NCBI RefSeq assembly: GCF_013402875.1
Contig: NZ_CP058579.1
Coordinates: 1,302,001-1,366,000, forward strand
Direction: 5' to 3'
Length of the DNA: 64,000 bases
Source: Halorarum salinum
GTDB taxonomy: Archaea; Halobacteriota; Halobacteria; Halobacteriales; Haloferacaceae
Shown: positions 1 to 9,100 of the stretch, one piece after another
How positions within the stretch are numbered: the first letter of the stretch is position 1
Layout of the letters: each line of letters begins with the position of its first letter
Position numbers and translations under genes: made by a program
The notes under the pieces: model-generated
Database searches by the model: none
The model's input: only the letters and a program-made list of their open reading frames with translations
Told to the model about the DNA's origin: nothing

Positions 1-1
1 C

Positions 2-523
2 GGCGACCTGCTCGAACTCGTCGAGCAGCGCGCCCGGTCACACCCGGCGATGCTCGACGGCTACCGCGCGCTGCTGGACCACGCCCCCCAACTGGAGCGC
101 GAGGACCACGCGAGCAAGGGGACGTTCTTCGCCGTCTCCCACGAGTCGGCGCGGCGACCCGAGGTGCGCCGCCACCAGGACCGGCTGGACAGGCTGGCCG
201 TCCCCGACCGCCTGCTCCTCTCGGAGTACGGCGCGCCCTCGGGCCACGGGTACGACGAGGTGTGGCGGGTCGTCCCGCCGTTCGGCCCGTTCCCCCGCGC
301 GCTCTCGGAGACGTACCCGCTCACCGCGGAGACGCCCGACCGGACCGACGCGGCAGCCGAGCGGGCCGCCGCGGAGGGGGTGGCCGCGCTGGTCGCCGCG
401 AACCCGGACGCCGACGTCACACTGGCGCACGACGGCTGGCACGGCGACGCGCTCGCGCTCGTTCCGACGTCCGTGACGCTGGAGGACCTCTCCGCGCTGG
501 GCGAGCGTAACGAAAGCCCCTAA
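2..523 (+). CDS. tgtA: archaeosine tRNA-guanine transglycosylase, C-terminal part (partial)
   Basis: The reading frame is open from the left edge to a TAA, giving 173 residues of a longer protein; the ATG at 50 is internal. The text ([43 protein letters not shown]) matches, from memory, the C-terminal region after the catalytic barrel of haloarchaeal arcTGT, which swaps guanine 15 of tRNA for preQ0. The catalytic domain lies outside the window. The next gene, 24 bases downstream on the same strand, is arcS, the following step of the same pathway, which supports the call and suggests one operon. Confidence 0.85.
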   Translation, partial: GDLLELVEQRARSHPAMLDGYRALLDHAPQLEREDHASKGTFFAVSHESARRPEVRRHQDRLDRLAVPDRLLLSEYGAPSGHGYDEVWRVVPPFGPFPRALSETYPLTAETPDRTDAAAERAAAEGVAALVAANPDADVTLAHDGWHGDALALVPTSVTLEDLSALGERNESP

Positions 524-547
524 CCCGTCCATCGCGCACGGCCGGGC

Positions 548-2356
548 ATGACCGACTACTTCGAGATCCACGAGCGGGACGGCGCCGCCCGACTCGGGGA
601 GCTCCGGCTCTCCTCGCCGGTGACCACTCCGGCCCTGGTGGACGGGGAGGCGGAGCGCGCCGCCGGGGACGGGACGGGGACGCGCGTCCCGCTCCGCGAC
701 GCGGGCTCGCTCTGGGGCGCCGACCGCGAGGTGCCCGAGGGGGACTCCGACGCCCTGACGGTGCTTCCCCACCGGGCGTTCCCCGCGGGCACGCGCGACC
801 CGGTCGTGGAGTCGTTCGCCGTCGAGTACCCCGACGTCGACGCGCCGACCGCGGCCGTCGTCAAGAGCGACGCGGCGGGGGCGGCCGGCGCCGCCGGGGC
901 GCCGGTGGACGCATACGTCCTCGCGGACGCGCAGGGGTTCGTCGGCCACGCCTCGGCGTTCGTCGACGCCGTGATCGCCGTGCGCGAGGCCGTTCCTGCT
1001 GACACCGCGCTGTATCTCTCGGGAGTGGCGACGCCGGCCAACGCCGCGACGCTGGCGTACGCGGGCGTCGACCTGCTCGACGCGAAGCGGGCGCGGATCA
1101 AGGGGTCACAGGGGAAGTATCTCGCGACCGACGACGAACGCTTCCTCGAGGACCTCGAGGAGCTACCGTGCTCGTGTCCGGCGTGCCAGGTGCCGCGCGA
1201 GGAGTTCGACCGGCTCGACTGCGAGGAGCACAACGTGAACGTGCTTGCAGGCGAACTCCGCCGGGTCCGCCAGCGGATCCAGGAGGGCCGCCTGCGCGAC
1301 TACGTCGAGGGGCAGGCGCGCCACGAGCAGTGGCTCACCGCGACGTTCCGCGAACTGGACGGGCAGTACGGCTACCTGGAGGAGCGGACGCCGCTCGTCC
1401 GGGATTCCGAGCTGACGGCGGCGACGGAGGACACCCTCCGGCGGGTGGAGATCCAGCGGTTCGCCGAGCGCGTCACCGGGCGGTACGTGAACCGCTTCCG
1501 GAACCCGCTGGTGCTGGTGCCGTGCTCGGCGACGAAGCCGTACTCCGAGAGCCAGAGCCACGCGCAGTTCCACGACGCCGTCCAGTACCGGGCGCACCTC
1601 GCGTCGATGACCTCGCCCATCGGGGTCGTGCCGCAGGAACTCGAACTCACCTACCCCGCACAGCACTACGACACCGTGGTGACCGGGCGGTGGAGCGAGG
1701 ACGAGAAGGAGTTCGTGGCCGCGGTGCTCGGCCGGTACCTCGAGCGGAACGAGTACCCGCGCGTGATCGCGCACGTCCCCGACGAGGGCTACCGCGACAT
1801 CTGCGAGCGCGTCGAGGCCGACGTCGACGTCCCGTTCGAGTACACCGTCGAGGAGCACCCGACGACGACCGACTCGATCTCGAACCTGATGTCGACGCTC
1901 GAGGGCGAGTTGAAGTACGGCAAGCGCGAGCGCCAGCACAACACGGTCCGCGCGCTGGCCGACTACATGCTCGGCGACGGGGCCGGCGACGACCTGTTCG
2001 ACGAGCTGAACACGACCAGCCGCTACCCCAAGCTCCAGGTCCGCGACGACGCCGGCGAGCAGCTGGCGACGATGGTGCCCAACTACGGCGTGCTCGCGTT
2101 CACGCTCGCGGGCGCCCGGCGGTGGGTCGAGAGCGACGCGCCGACGAAGCGGGTGGAGATCGACGACTTCGTCCCGCGCGGGAGCGTGCTCGCGCCGGGC
2201 GTCGTCGACGCCGACGGGGGGATCCGCGTCGGCGACGAGGTCGTCGTCGAGGGGCCGTCGGCGTTCGCGGTCGGACGGGCGCGGATGTCCGGCCCGGGGA
2301 TGCGCTCGTCGACGCGCGGGGAGGCCGTGCAGGTGCGCCACGCCGAGGAGCGCTGA
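548..2356 (+). CDS. arcS: archaeosine synthase ArcS (TgtA2)
   Basis: This 602-residue protein converts preQ0-modified tRNA toward archaeosine; in many archaea it works with the radical SAM protein RaSEA, encoded at 43320. The N-terminal half is a TGT-like barrel, with Cys208, Cys210 and Cys213 forming a likely zinc site. The family signature PC-x3-KPY-x2-S is present from Pro325 (PCSATKPYSES). The C-terminus (about 525-602) looks like a PUA domain (GSVLAPGVVDADGGIRVGDEVVV). It starts at the ATG 24 bases after tgtA. Its last eight codons and stop lie inside the 30-bp repeat duplicated at 4526. Confidence 0.93.
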   Translation: MTDYFEIHERDGAARLGELRLSSPVTTPALVDGEAERAAGDGTGTRVPLRDAGSLWGADREVPEGDSDALTVLPHRAFPAGTRDPVVESFAVEYPDVDAPTAAVVKSDAAGAAGAAGAPVDAYVLADAQGFVGHASAFVDAVIAVREAVPADTALYLSGVATPANAATLAYAGVDLLDAKRARIKGSQGKYLATDDERFLEDLEELPCSCPACQVPREEFDRLDCEEHNVNVLAGELRRVRQRIQEGRLRDYVEGQARHEQWLTATFRELDGQYGYLEERTPLVRDSELTAATEDTLRRVEIQRFAERVTGRYVNRFRNPLVLVPCSATKPYSESQSHAQFHDAVQYRAHLASMTSPIGVVPQELELTYPAQHYDTVVTGRWSEDEKEFVAAVLGRYLERNEYPRVIAHVPDEGYRDICERVEADVDVPFEYTVEEHPTTTDSISNLMSTLEGELKYGKRERQHNTVRALADYMLGDGAGDDLFDELNTTSRYPKLQVRDDAGEQLATMVPNYGVLAFTLAGARRWVESDAPTKRVEIDDFVPRGSVLAPGVVDADGGIRVGDEVVVEGPSAFAVGRARMSGPGMRSSTRGEAVQVRHAEER

Positions 2357-2361
2357 CCGTA
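2332..2361 (+). repeat. direct repeat copy 1 (attL-like), at arcS 3' end
   Basis: This 30-bp sequence spans the last eight codons and the TGA of arcS plus five bases. It is identical to 4526-4555. Identity stops at both edges (2331/4525 and 2362/4556), so the match is a sharp block rather than a fading homology. Confidence 0.9.
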
Positions 2362-2372
2362 GTCGTCGTCGC

Positions 2373-2378
2373 TTTTTT
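2373..2378 (+). terminator. oligo-T terminator after arcS
   Basis: A run of six T lies 17 bases after the arcS stop codon. Oligo-T tracts end transcription in archaea. It lies just inside the putative inserted segment. Confidence 0.4.
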
Positions 2379-2471
2379 CTGGCACCGGACGGAATGACGG
2401 CCGGCGCTGGACGATATCACTACATCCGACGAGTACGGGTCAATGCGGGCGGAGACTACCGCATTGGTCCG

Positions 2472-2837
2472 TTACGTTCCGATCTCTCCACCGGCTTCGC
2501 CGGAGACGGTTACGGTTCCATCCGATGGAGGCGGGGAGGACGTACCGTCGTCATCGTCATCATCGCCTCTACTCCCACCGCCGCCTCCGCCATCGGAGTT
2601 GTCGTCATCGTCGTCGTCGGAAGTCTCCGTCGGCGTGCCCGAATCGGGGGGGTCGGTCGGTGTGTTGTCATCGGGGGTCTCTCTTGGCGTGTCGTCGTCA
2701 GGGGTGCTCGTCTGAGGCGCCGGCGATTCGGTCCCTGGTTCGTCGATTGGCGCCTCCTCGCCAAGACGCGGGACTGCGTCTCCACAGCCGGCGAGCGGGA
2801 CGGCGGCCAGCACGGCCAGGACGCTACGGCGCTTCAT
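2472..2837 (-). CDS. short low-complexity lipoprotein
   Basis: A 121-residue protein begins with a lipoprotein signal (MKRRSVLAVLAAVPLAGC, lipobox LAGC, Cys18). Nearly all the mature part is Asp, Thr, Pro, Ser and Gly, with runs of Asp and Gly typical of haloarchaeal surface linkers. There is no folded domain; the end (TVTVSGEAGGEIGT) may be a remnant of one, so the gene could be truncated. It follows the Tat-type protein at 2842 by four bases, so the two probably share a transcript. Function is unknown. Confidence 0.6.
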   Translation of the reverse strand: MKRRSVLAVLAAVPLAGCGDAVPRLGEEAPIDEPGTESPAPQTSTPDDDTPRETPDDNTPTDPPDSGTPTETSDDDDDDNSDGGGGGGSRGDDDDDDGTSSPPPSDGTVTVSGEAGGEIGT

Positions 2838-2841
2838 CGGC

Positions 2842-3918
2842 TCAGGCGCTCACGTCGACGGTGATGAAGTACTCGCTGGACCGGAAGTCGTCTTCCGGCG
2901 ACCACGACTTGGTTGGGTCGGACGAGACGTTCGCGTGGGTCGCGCCACCGTACGAGGCGTTCGCCACGAACTCGAACGTATCGCCATCGAACTCGTCTTC
3001 GTCGATACGGAAGACGAGCTTCTCGCCGTCTTTCTCGCCCGTGAAGTCCGGAGACGTGCTGTAGTCGTCACGGTTGTCGTTCTCGGTGAAGATCCCGTCC
3101 GCAGACGACCAGTTCACCTGGAAGTCCCACCGACCACTCTGGTCGACGTCGAACCCGAGGCCGACGTTCGCATGAGGCTCATCCCCGTCCGACCAAGGTT
3201 CGTCGAGAAGCACGGTGAACACGCGCTCGTCACCGTCATGGTGGCCGTAGACCGAGAGGACGCCCTCGGTTTCCACGTCCGCTTCCGCGTTCTCGGGCGA
3301 GATACCGATGAGTTCCGCACTCACGATCTGCCCGCCGGCGTCACCCTCGGGCTCGGCGTCTTCGGGGATGTTCTGCATCGCCACCGACAGGTCCGTCTTG
3401 ACGTCGCCCGTAACGCCGTAGTTGTCCTTCGTTTCGATCGTGACCTTCAGGCGAAGGGATACATCGTCGACGACGTTCTTCTCACCGTCTTCGGTCTCCT
3501 CGAACAGGCTGGCATCGAGCCCGTCGTGTGAGAGCAGGTCGGCCTCGAGGCGGCCCACCTTGAGACCGCTCTGACTCTGCCCGCCGATGGTTTCATCGGA
3601 GAAGGTTGCGTCGTCGCCGCCCAGCGTCTGCCAATCGTATCCCGACGCCTGGACGTCGCCGTCGGGTTCGTACTTCGCCTGAAGTTCGACCGTCGACTTC
3701 GTAGCTGGCGATTCGAGGCCCCGGTACCCGTACTGGACGTCCTTGGCCCAGACGTCGATCCGCTCGAGCGTCCCGTCGTCGCTTTTGCCGGTGATGTCGG
3801 TCGCCGAAACCGTGTAGTCCTCGATCTCGGCGGCAGCCCCGCCGCTGAAGAGGGCCACACCGCCGAGTCCTGCCGCAACAATACCTCCACTAACTTTCAG
3901 TAAGCGCCTTCGTTCCAT
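2842..3918 (-). CDS. exported acidic protein of unknown function
   Basis: The 358-residue protein starts at the ATG at 3918 because the signal peptide begins there (MERRRLLKVSGGIVAAGLGG, ending near AAA); the longer frame upstream adds an unlikely Arg/Cys-rich leader. The twin-arginine-like start suggests Tat export. The mature part is rich in Asp and Glu with beta-strand patterns and many Thr/Ser, as in secreted haloarchaeal proteins; I recognise no domain. Together with the downstream lipoprotein it is the only gene content of the repeat-bounded segment, so it may be its cargo. Confidence 0.7.
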   Translation of the reverse strand: MERRRLLKVSGGIVAAGLGGVALFSGGAAAEIEDYTVSATDITGKSDDGTLERIDVWAKDVQYGYRGLESPATKSTVELQAKYEPDGDVQASGYDWQTLGGDDATFSDETIGGQSQSGLKVGRLEADLLSHDGLDASLFEETEDGEKNVVDDVSLRLKVTIETKDNYGVTGDVKTDLSVAMQNIPEDAEPEGDAGGQIVSAELIGISPENAEADVETEGVLSVYGHHDGDERVFTVLLDEPWSDGDEPHANVGLGFDVDQSGRWDFQVNWSSADGIFTENDNRDDYSTSPDFTGEKDGEKLVFRIDEDEFDGDTFEFVANASYGGATHANVSSDPTKSWSPEDDFRSSEYFITVDVSA

Positions 3919-4525
3919 GGTTGTCTGACTCAATCGAACCCCACTACAGGAGCCGCACGCTCGAGTCGGGGCGTGCGAATGCCCGGTCGTCGTCGCGAAC
4001 GACGTGCGAGCAGGCACGGTGCCACTCGAACCGGGTGACGCTGGACGCTACGCTCGCGCGTTCGTTTCTCGGAGCAAATCACGCCGGCTGGTGTCCGCCG
4101 CCGGTTATCCACCTCCTGCTGGATTCGCCGTCGACGTGACTCGCTGCGTTTGCCGCACCCTGAACCTGCCAGGATCCGTTGTGACGGGCGCGTCGGCTCC
4201 GATCTGGTATACAACCGATTGGCAAATGAACTCATATCTTATTGGTTTCTACATCAACCAGTAGCTATCTGGACAGTATTGTTACAGGCCGCCTATACCG
4301 CCGACGGCGTGTTCAGGCCGGCCAGATCCGGAGCCATATTTGACTCCTGTGTCCGAAAGAGCAGTTTTCTCGAGTGGCTGGCTCCCGAGCACCCGTGCAT
4401 GAAGAAGCCTCGAAAATCGGCCCGGAGGTCGCGTCGGGACAACTGCCCGGGGCCGTCCTCCGTGACGTCATCGACGCGCTGGCAACTCCCTCGCCACGAT
4501 TTCCAAACCTCAGCGCGCCCGTACG
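3919..4525. other. region without a supported gene, low GC
   Basis: All frames here are short, lack haloarchaeal codon bias, and disagree with each other. The stretch 4200-4360 is strikingly A/T-rich for this chromosome. It may be decayed element DNA. A 95-codon minus-strand frame over 4293-4580 crosses the repeat and is not convincing. Confidence 0.5.
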
Positions 4526-4555
4526 GGTGCGCCACGCCGAGGAGCGCTGACCGTA
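4526..4555 (+). repeat. direct repeat copy 2 (attR-like)
   Basis: This is a perfect 30-bp copy of the arcS 3' end at 2332-2361, in the same orientation but with no coding frame leading into it. Confidence 0.9.
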
Positions 4556-4640
4556 ACGCCGTCCCTGGATTTCCTTTCACGCTGCGGCGGTGTTGACAGA
4601 TGGCTAAGGATTAAGGTCCAACGACATGTAATTCAGATTG

Positions 4641-4913
4641 ATGGTAGATTCTACAGGAACCACCGGGGCCTTGCAGGGGAGCGAGGGGGACGACGACCTG
4701 GACTGGGCGGTCGTCAACTCGCTGATCCAGGCACAGGACTTCACGTCCCGGGCCCTCCAGTCGTACCTCCTACGGACCCGGTATCGGGAGGACGCGTCGC
4801 CGGAGAGCGCGACCCGACACATCGAGGAGGCGATCGACCGGCACCGTCGGATCATCGAGGACCTGACGCTCGCCCGCGAGAGCATCGAGACGCTGACCGA
4901 AGAGGCGGACTGA
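4641..4913 (+). CDS. small acidic helical protein
   Basis: This 90-residue protein is read from the ATG at 4641; the frame opens one codon earlier at a TTG. An A/T-rich element (GATTAAGG, 4610-4617) sits about 26 bases before the ATG, as expected for a leaderless transcript. Residues 20-90 are predicted to be helical with a heptad-like pattern (HIEEAIDRHRRIIEDLTLARESIETL). No family is recognised. It is the first gene to the right of the att-like repeat. Confidence 0.65.
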   Translation: MVDSTGTTGALQGSEGDDDLDWAVVNSLIQAQDFTSRALQSYLLRTRYREDASPESATRHIEEAIDRHRRIIEDLTLARESIETLTEEAD

Positions 4914-5005
4914 TCGAGGGGACGCCGACGGGGGGACGCGGTCGGTTTCCGTCCCGCCGGAACCCCCAACCGAGCGTGACCGGATTGCAATATTTGTTTC
5001 ATCGT

Positions 5006-5017
5006 ATCAACGTTGAT
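5006..5017. promoter_or_regulatory. palindrome upstream of the first repressor-like gene
   Basis: The 12-bp sequence ATCAACGTTGAT is a perfect palindrome 15 bases upstream of a TATA-like element (TATTTTAG, 5032-5039), which itself lies 26 bases before the ATG at 5064. It is a reasonable operator for the winged-helix protein encoded downstream; this is inference. Confidence 0.4.
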
Positions 5018-5063
5018 TTCGCAAACGGGAGTATTTTAGTCGGGACGCCTCCTTGGCCCGGTA

Positions 5064-5345
5064 ATGAGGCTCACGTCCCCGACGGATTTCGAGATCCTGG
5101 AGGCGCTCTCCGACGGGAAGCGCAACAATGCGGCGAACCTCTCGTACGTGCTCGACAAGAACCGGTCGTACATCAACACGCGGCTGCCGGTGCTGGCGGA
5201 CTACGGCCTCGTCGAGCGCGTCGGTCCGGCGCCCAACAGCGGGCTCTACGAGATCACCGAGCGCGGGCTGGCGGCACACGAACTGCGGGACCGATACGGC
5301 GAGGATAACTTCGAGGACCTGCTGGCCGAGCAGGTCGCCGACTGA
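5064..5345 (+). CDS. PhiH1-repressor-like winged-helix regulator
   Basis: The 93-residue protein has a winged helix: helix pairs DFEILEALSDGKRNNAANLSYVL and a recognition region RSYINTRLPVLADYGLVERVG followed by the wing (NSGLYEITERG). This pattern is that of haloarchaeal small MarR/PhiH1-repressor-type proteins. It is clearly paralogous to the gene at 5662 (NNA-N-S-LD, RSYxNTRL, GLVERVGPA, NSGLYE). The transcript is probably leaderless from the TATA-like element at 5032. Targets are unknown; autoregulation through the palindrome at 5006 is plausible. Confidence 0.8.
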   Translation: MRLTSPTDFEILEALSDGKRNNAANLSYVLDKNRSYINTRLPVLADYGLVERVGPAPNSGLYEITERGLAAHELRDRYGEDNFEDLLAEQVAD

Positions 5346-5419
5346 GCCGTCGGTCGACCGCTCCGCGCCGCGTTCGCCGCCGGCGCGTGCCCTCCCACCC
5401 GCCACCCGGCCGGCCGCCC

Positions 5420-5499
5420 GATCTCCTCCGCAGGCGTCCGATCTTCTCCGCCGGCGTCCGATCTCCTCCGTGGGCGTCTGATTTCCTCTGTGGGCGTCC
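5420..5499. repeat. four tandem 20-bp repeats
   Basis: Units at 5420, 5440, 5460 and 5480 share the pattern GATCTCCTCCG-N2-GGCGTCC with one to four changes each. The 20-bp period is not a multiple of three, so it was not kept for coding. The array lies between the two paralogous regulator genes. Confidence 0.85.
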
Positions 5500-5591
5500 G
5501 TCGCCCTCCATCCTCGTCTCCCCCGGGTTTCGCCCGCGAGGCGCACCTCCCGTCCACCGGTCGGGCCGGGACGAACGTTTTTCATACTATC

Positions 5592-5601
5592 GGTATATAC
5601 C
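5592..5601 (+). promoter_or_regulatory. TATA element within a palindrome, second repressor-like gene
   Basis: GGTATATACC is a perfect 10-bp palindrome that doubles as a TATA box; CATAC and GTATG flank it at roughly equal distance. A transcript starting about 26 bases later would carry a leader of roughly 40 nt. A 21-codon frame beginning at the ATG at 5609 ends at 5674, overlapping the regulator start at 5662 in another frame, and might couple translation. Confidence 0.45.
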
Positions 5602-5661
5602 ATCAGGTATGCAGACGTTCAGTGGGAGCGGAGCCGGGCCCGATCGTCCGGGAGGGGACCG

Positions 5662-5952
5662 ATGCGGCTGGTAGAGCCGACGGACTTCGAGGTGCTCGCG
5701 TTCCTCGAGTCGCACGGCCGGAACAACGCCATCAACATCTCGACGGGGCTGGACCGCGACCGGTCGTACGTGAACACGCGCCTGCGGGCCCTGGAGGACC
5801 TGGGCCTGGTCGAGCGCGTCGGCCCGGCGACGAACTCGGGGTTGTACGAATTGAGCGCCCGCGGGCGCGCGGCGCTGTCGGTCCGGGACCGCTACCGCGA
5901 GGCGGGCACCGACTTCGAGGCGCTCGTCGAGGCGACGCTGGCCGACGAGTAG
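5662..5952 (+). CDS. PhiH1-repressor-like winged-helix regulator (paralogue)
   Basis: The 96-residue protein repeats the fold of the gene at 5064: MRLVEPTDFEVLAF, NNAINISTGLDRDRSYVNTRL, GLVERVGPATNSGLYEL. A purine-rich GGGAGGGG about five bases before the ATG is a good ribosome site, unlike the leaderless start of its paralogue. The proteins differ mainly in the C-terminal 25 residues. Tandem duplication followed by divergence is the simplest history. The next gene, the surface glycoprotein at 6160, is in the same direction, but control of it is only a guess. Confidence 0.78.
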   Translation: MRLVEPTDFEVLAFLESHGRNNAINISTGLDRDRSYVNTRLRALEDLGLVERVGPATNSGLYELSARGRAALSVRDRYREAGTDFEALVEATLADE

Positions 5953-6105
5953 CCCGTCGAACCGTGGGCCTCGCGGGTCGGGCGGGTGGATATTTTCAGC
6001 CGAAATCGACCGACAGAAGGGCGTTATTAGGGGAATACCCCGATGGACAAACTGGTAGGATTCCCATAATGTTAAGTGAGCCCCTTCGGATACCGTTGGT
6101 ATGTG

Positions 6106-6143
6106 CGAATGGGATATACACGTGGTCATGAAGCTCCCATTCG
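6106..6143 (+). promoter_or_regulatory. leader hairpin of the surface-glycoprotein mRNA
   Basis: CGAATGGGA (6106-6114) pairs perfectly with TCCCATTCG (6135-6143), giving a 9-bp stem with a 20-nt loop that ends 16 bases before the ATG at 6160. A TATA-like CATAATGTTA at 6065-6074 would place the RNA start near 6095 and the stem inside the leader. A role in mRNA stability or initiation is inferred. Confidence 0.5.
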
Positions 6144-6159
6144 GACATGACAAGCAAAT

Positions 6160-9100
6160 ATGACCAAGAAAACATCGCAACGCGAAAAGGCGCGCGCGGT
6201 CATCCTCGCGGCGCTCATGGTCCTCTCCGTGATGGTGGGGACGGTGGCGCTATCCGGGGGGGCTGCGGCGGCTGCAAACAGCCTGACGGCTACTTCGTCA
6301 GGACCGTATCAATCGGGGAACTCGGTCAGCTTCGAGTTCACTCCTGATGATAGTGATACAGATGTACAGGTCTGGATTGACGCCGACGGTAGTGGCGATT
6401 ATCAGACTAGTGAGACAACAAAAACGATCTCCAGTGACCAGCTAACAGCGACTGAGACGTACGCTGGTAGCATCCAGCTCGCTACTGACGCTGCTGAAGG
6501 AACGGGCTACCAGATAGCTGTCGTTCAGCAAGGTAGTGCTCTCAGTGGTGGAGAAACTCCTGACAGTACGAGCGGTACGTTTGAGGTTGATAACACCGCG
6601 CCGACCATCTCGGATTACTCCGTGACGAACCCGAGTGGACAGGATGTCACGGTCTCGGTCACGGCTGACGAGCAGCTCTCGGCCGTGAGTGCGACTGTCT
6701 CCGGTGCGGAGGATGGCAGTCTCTCCGGCATCGGTGAGAACTTCGACGAAACCGACAACACTGACGGTACTTACACCTACGAGGCTACCTACACGGGTAG
6801 CAGCGATGGTGACTACACCGTCACGCTCAATACGGCAGCCGACGCCGCGGGCAACGACGGTTCGAGCTCAGAGTCCGGAACTGTATCCGTTGACACCACC
6901 GGACCTTCGGTGACGTACAACTCGCCGACGGATCTCACGAACGAAAATCAGCCGACGATTACGGTTGACGTGACCGACGACGGCAGCGGGGTAGACGCGA
7001 ACTCCATCACGGTGACCGTCGATGACCAGGCTGATGACAACGTCGAAATCGACGCCGCTGGGACAGGGACGACCGGCGTGTCTTACAACTCTGGAACACT
7101 GACCGTCGATGTCTCGGAGGGAGGCGTCACGCTTGACGACGGCGATGTCGACGTGTCGGTGAGCGCCGACGACAACTATGGAAATTCGAATTCCATCTCG
7201 AACACGGGCGCGTTCACGGTCGACACGACTGGTCCGACCATTCAGGACGCAGTTACGCATGACCTGGACAATAACGGTGAGGTCGACCAGATCTCGCTTA
7301 CGCTCTTGGACGACACCAATGAATCGACCATCGACGCCGGCGACTTCGAAGTCGCCGGTGCATCGGTGGACGGTGTCGAAGTTGGTGACTCGGTCAACCT
7401 GTCCGTCTCCGGCCTCGGCGTCGACACGGCCGTCACGCCGCAGGTTAATCTGACCGCTAACTCGATCGAAGACGGAGTCGGAAACTCCATTGAGTCCAAG
7501 CAGGAGTACACGGAAACGTCGGATGGTGCCGCGCCGGCTCCGGTCGACATGACCGGTCCCGAGTTCGGCACCTACGGGTCGGGTGAGTCGCTCGACTTCG
7601 AGGTCGAATACTCCGAGAGTGTGAGCCTCACGAACGACGTGAACCTCAACCTCTCCATCCCCGGCGTTCCGCAGTCTGATGCGCTTCTGATTGCGGGCAC
7701 CGGCGACTCGAACTCGAACCTGACCTTCACCTACACTCTCGAAGATGACGACGGTGTGGGTTCGGTCGACTACAACAGCACTTCGTTCGAACTTGGTAGC
7801 GAAGGCGCCCTCGAAGATATGAGTGGCAATTCGAACGACGCTGTCCTCGATTTCTCTGGTGTTGAAGCGGACCTCTCCGAAGTCGCGATCGACACGGACA
7901 AGGCGAACCCCGTCTCCGTCGACCAGCCGAACTCGGAGACTAACAAGACGACCGATGGCACGCTGGACGTCACGTACCGGTACGCGGACGATAACCCGTC
8001 CGACGTTCAGATCGTCCTGAACGACACAGCTGACGAGACCGATAACTTCGTCTACGATGTAGACGACTCGAAGTACAGCAACGAGAACAACGCGAAGACA
8101 GTCACGCTCGACCTTGACGAGATCTCGGAGAGTTCGGCCTCCGACGTGAGCAACCTGGAAGGGTCTTACGCAGTGAAGGTCGTCGTGACCGACACGCTCG
8201 GTAACACGAACTCCACGCAGACTGGTTCGGACGTCGTCATCATCGACGACGAAGCGCCGGACCTCAGTGGAGGACTCTCGGACATCGACAACACCGACCC
8301 GGCGACGAGCTTCAACGTCTCTGTCGCTAGACAGGGATCCGTTGATGTCGACCCGAGTACCATCGAGGTCAACGTCACGGAGTCCGATGGGACCGAACAC
8401 GTCCTGACGACGGCCGAGAGCGGTGTCACCTACGATGCGGACGCCGACAAGGTCGAAGTCAGCGGTCTCACCTACGCTGACGGCGTTACCCAAGTCAACG
8501 TCTCGGCGGAGGACTACGTCGGCAACGGTGCCGAGAGAAACGGCGAACTGACTTTCGAGATCAACGACGAAGTCCCGTCTATCACTTCGGTGGAAGCCGA
8601 AGCGGGATCCGATGAGGTCACGGTGTCCTTCTCGGAACCTGTCCACGCGGACGATGATGGACTCAGTGCTGACGACTTCGCGTACGAAGACGTCAACAGT
8701 GGTAGTGCGACGCAGATCGGTTCCGTCTCTGACGTGACGGAGCCGACGAGCACCGTCACGATCACGCTCGACGCCGCGGTCGATGCGAACGACCTCGGCA
8801 ACGACACCATCTCCGCCCGCGAGGGCGCGATCAACGACTCTGCTGACACGCAGGTCGACACGACGACGGTCGCGCTTGACGACACCACGCCCCCGGCCGA
8901 ACCAGACATCACGGCCGGGTCCGTGACGGCGCAGAACGAGGGCGAGTACACTGTGACGGTCACCGCCGACGGTGACACGGTCGACACGGTTAACGTCGCA
9001 GTCAAGAACTCGTCCGGCGATGTCTACGCCGAGAACAACTCCGTCGACATCTCTTCGGACTCCGCGGACGTCCAGTTCGACCTCACGGGTCTCGAAGAGG

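Larger units (their letters stand above)
2332..4555. mobile_element. putative integrated segment bounded by a 30-bp direct repeat
   Basis: The last 30 bp of this segment repeat perfectly the 30 bp at the arcS 3' end (2332-2361 and 4526-4555). A repeat that includes the stop codon of the disrupted gene, leaving the gene intact, is the usual footprint of site-specific integration. The enclosed DNA is visibly richer in A/T, holds two exported-protein genes on the minus strand and about 600 bases without a convincing gene, and has no recognisable integrase. It may be a decayed or non-autonomous element. A segmental duplication is the main alternative. Confidence 0.5.

Noticed and set aside
4293-4580. 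95-codon minus-strand frame across the second att-like repeat
   Set aside because: Poor codon bias, no promoter or domain, and it runs through repeat sequence derived from arcS.
6868-8646. Minus-strand frame of 592 codons inside the surface-glycoprotein gene
   Set aside because: Antisense to a clearly real gene; the protein is repetitive Val/Arg/Asp text without start signals or domains.
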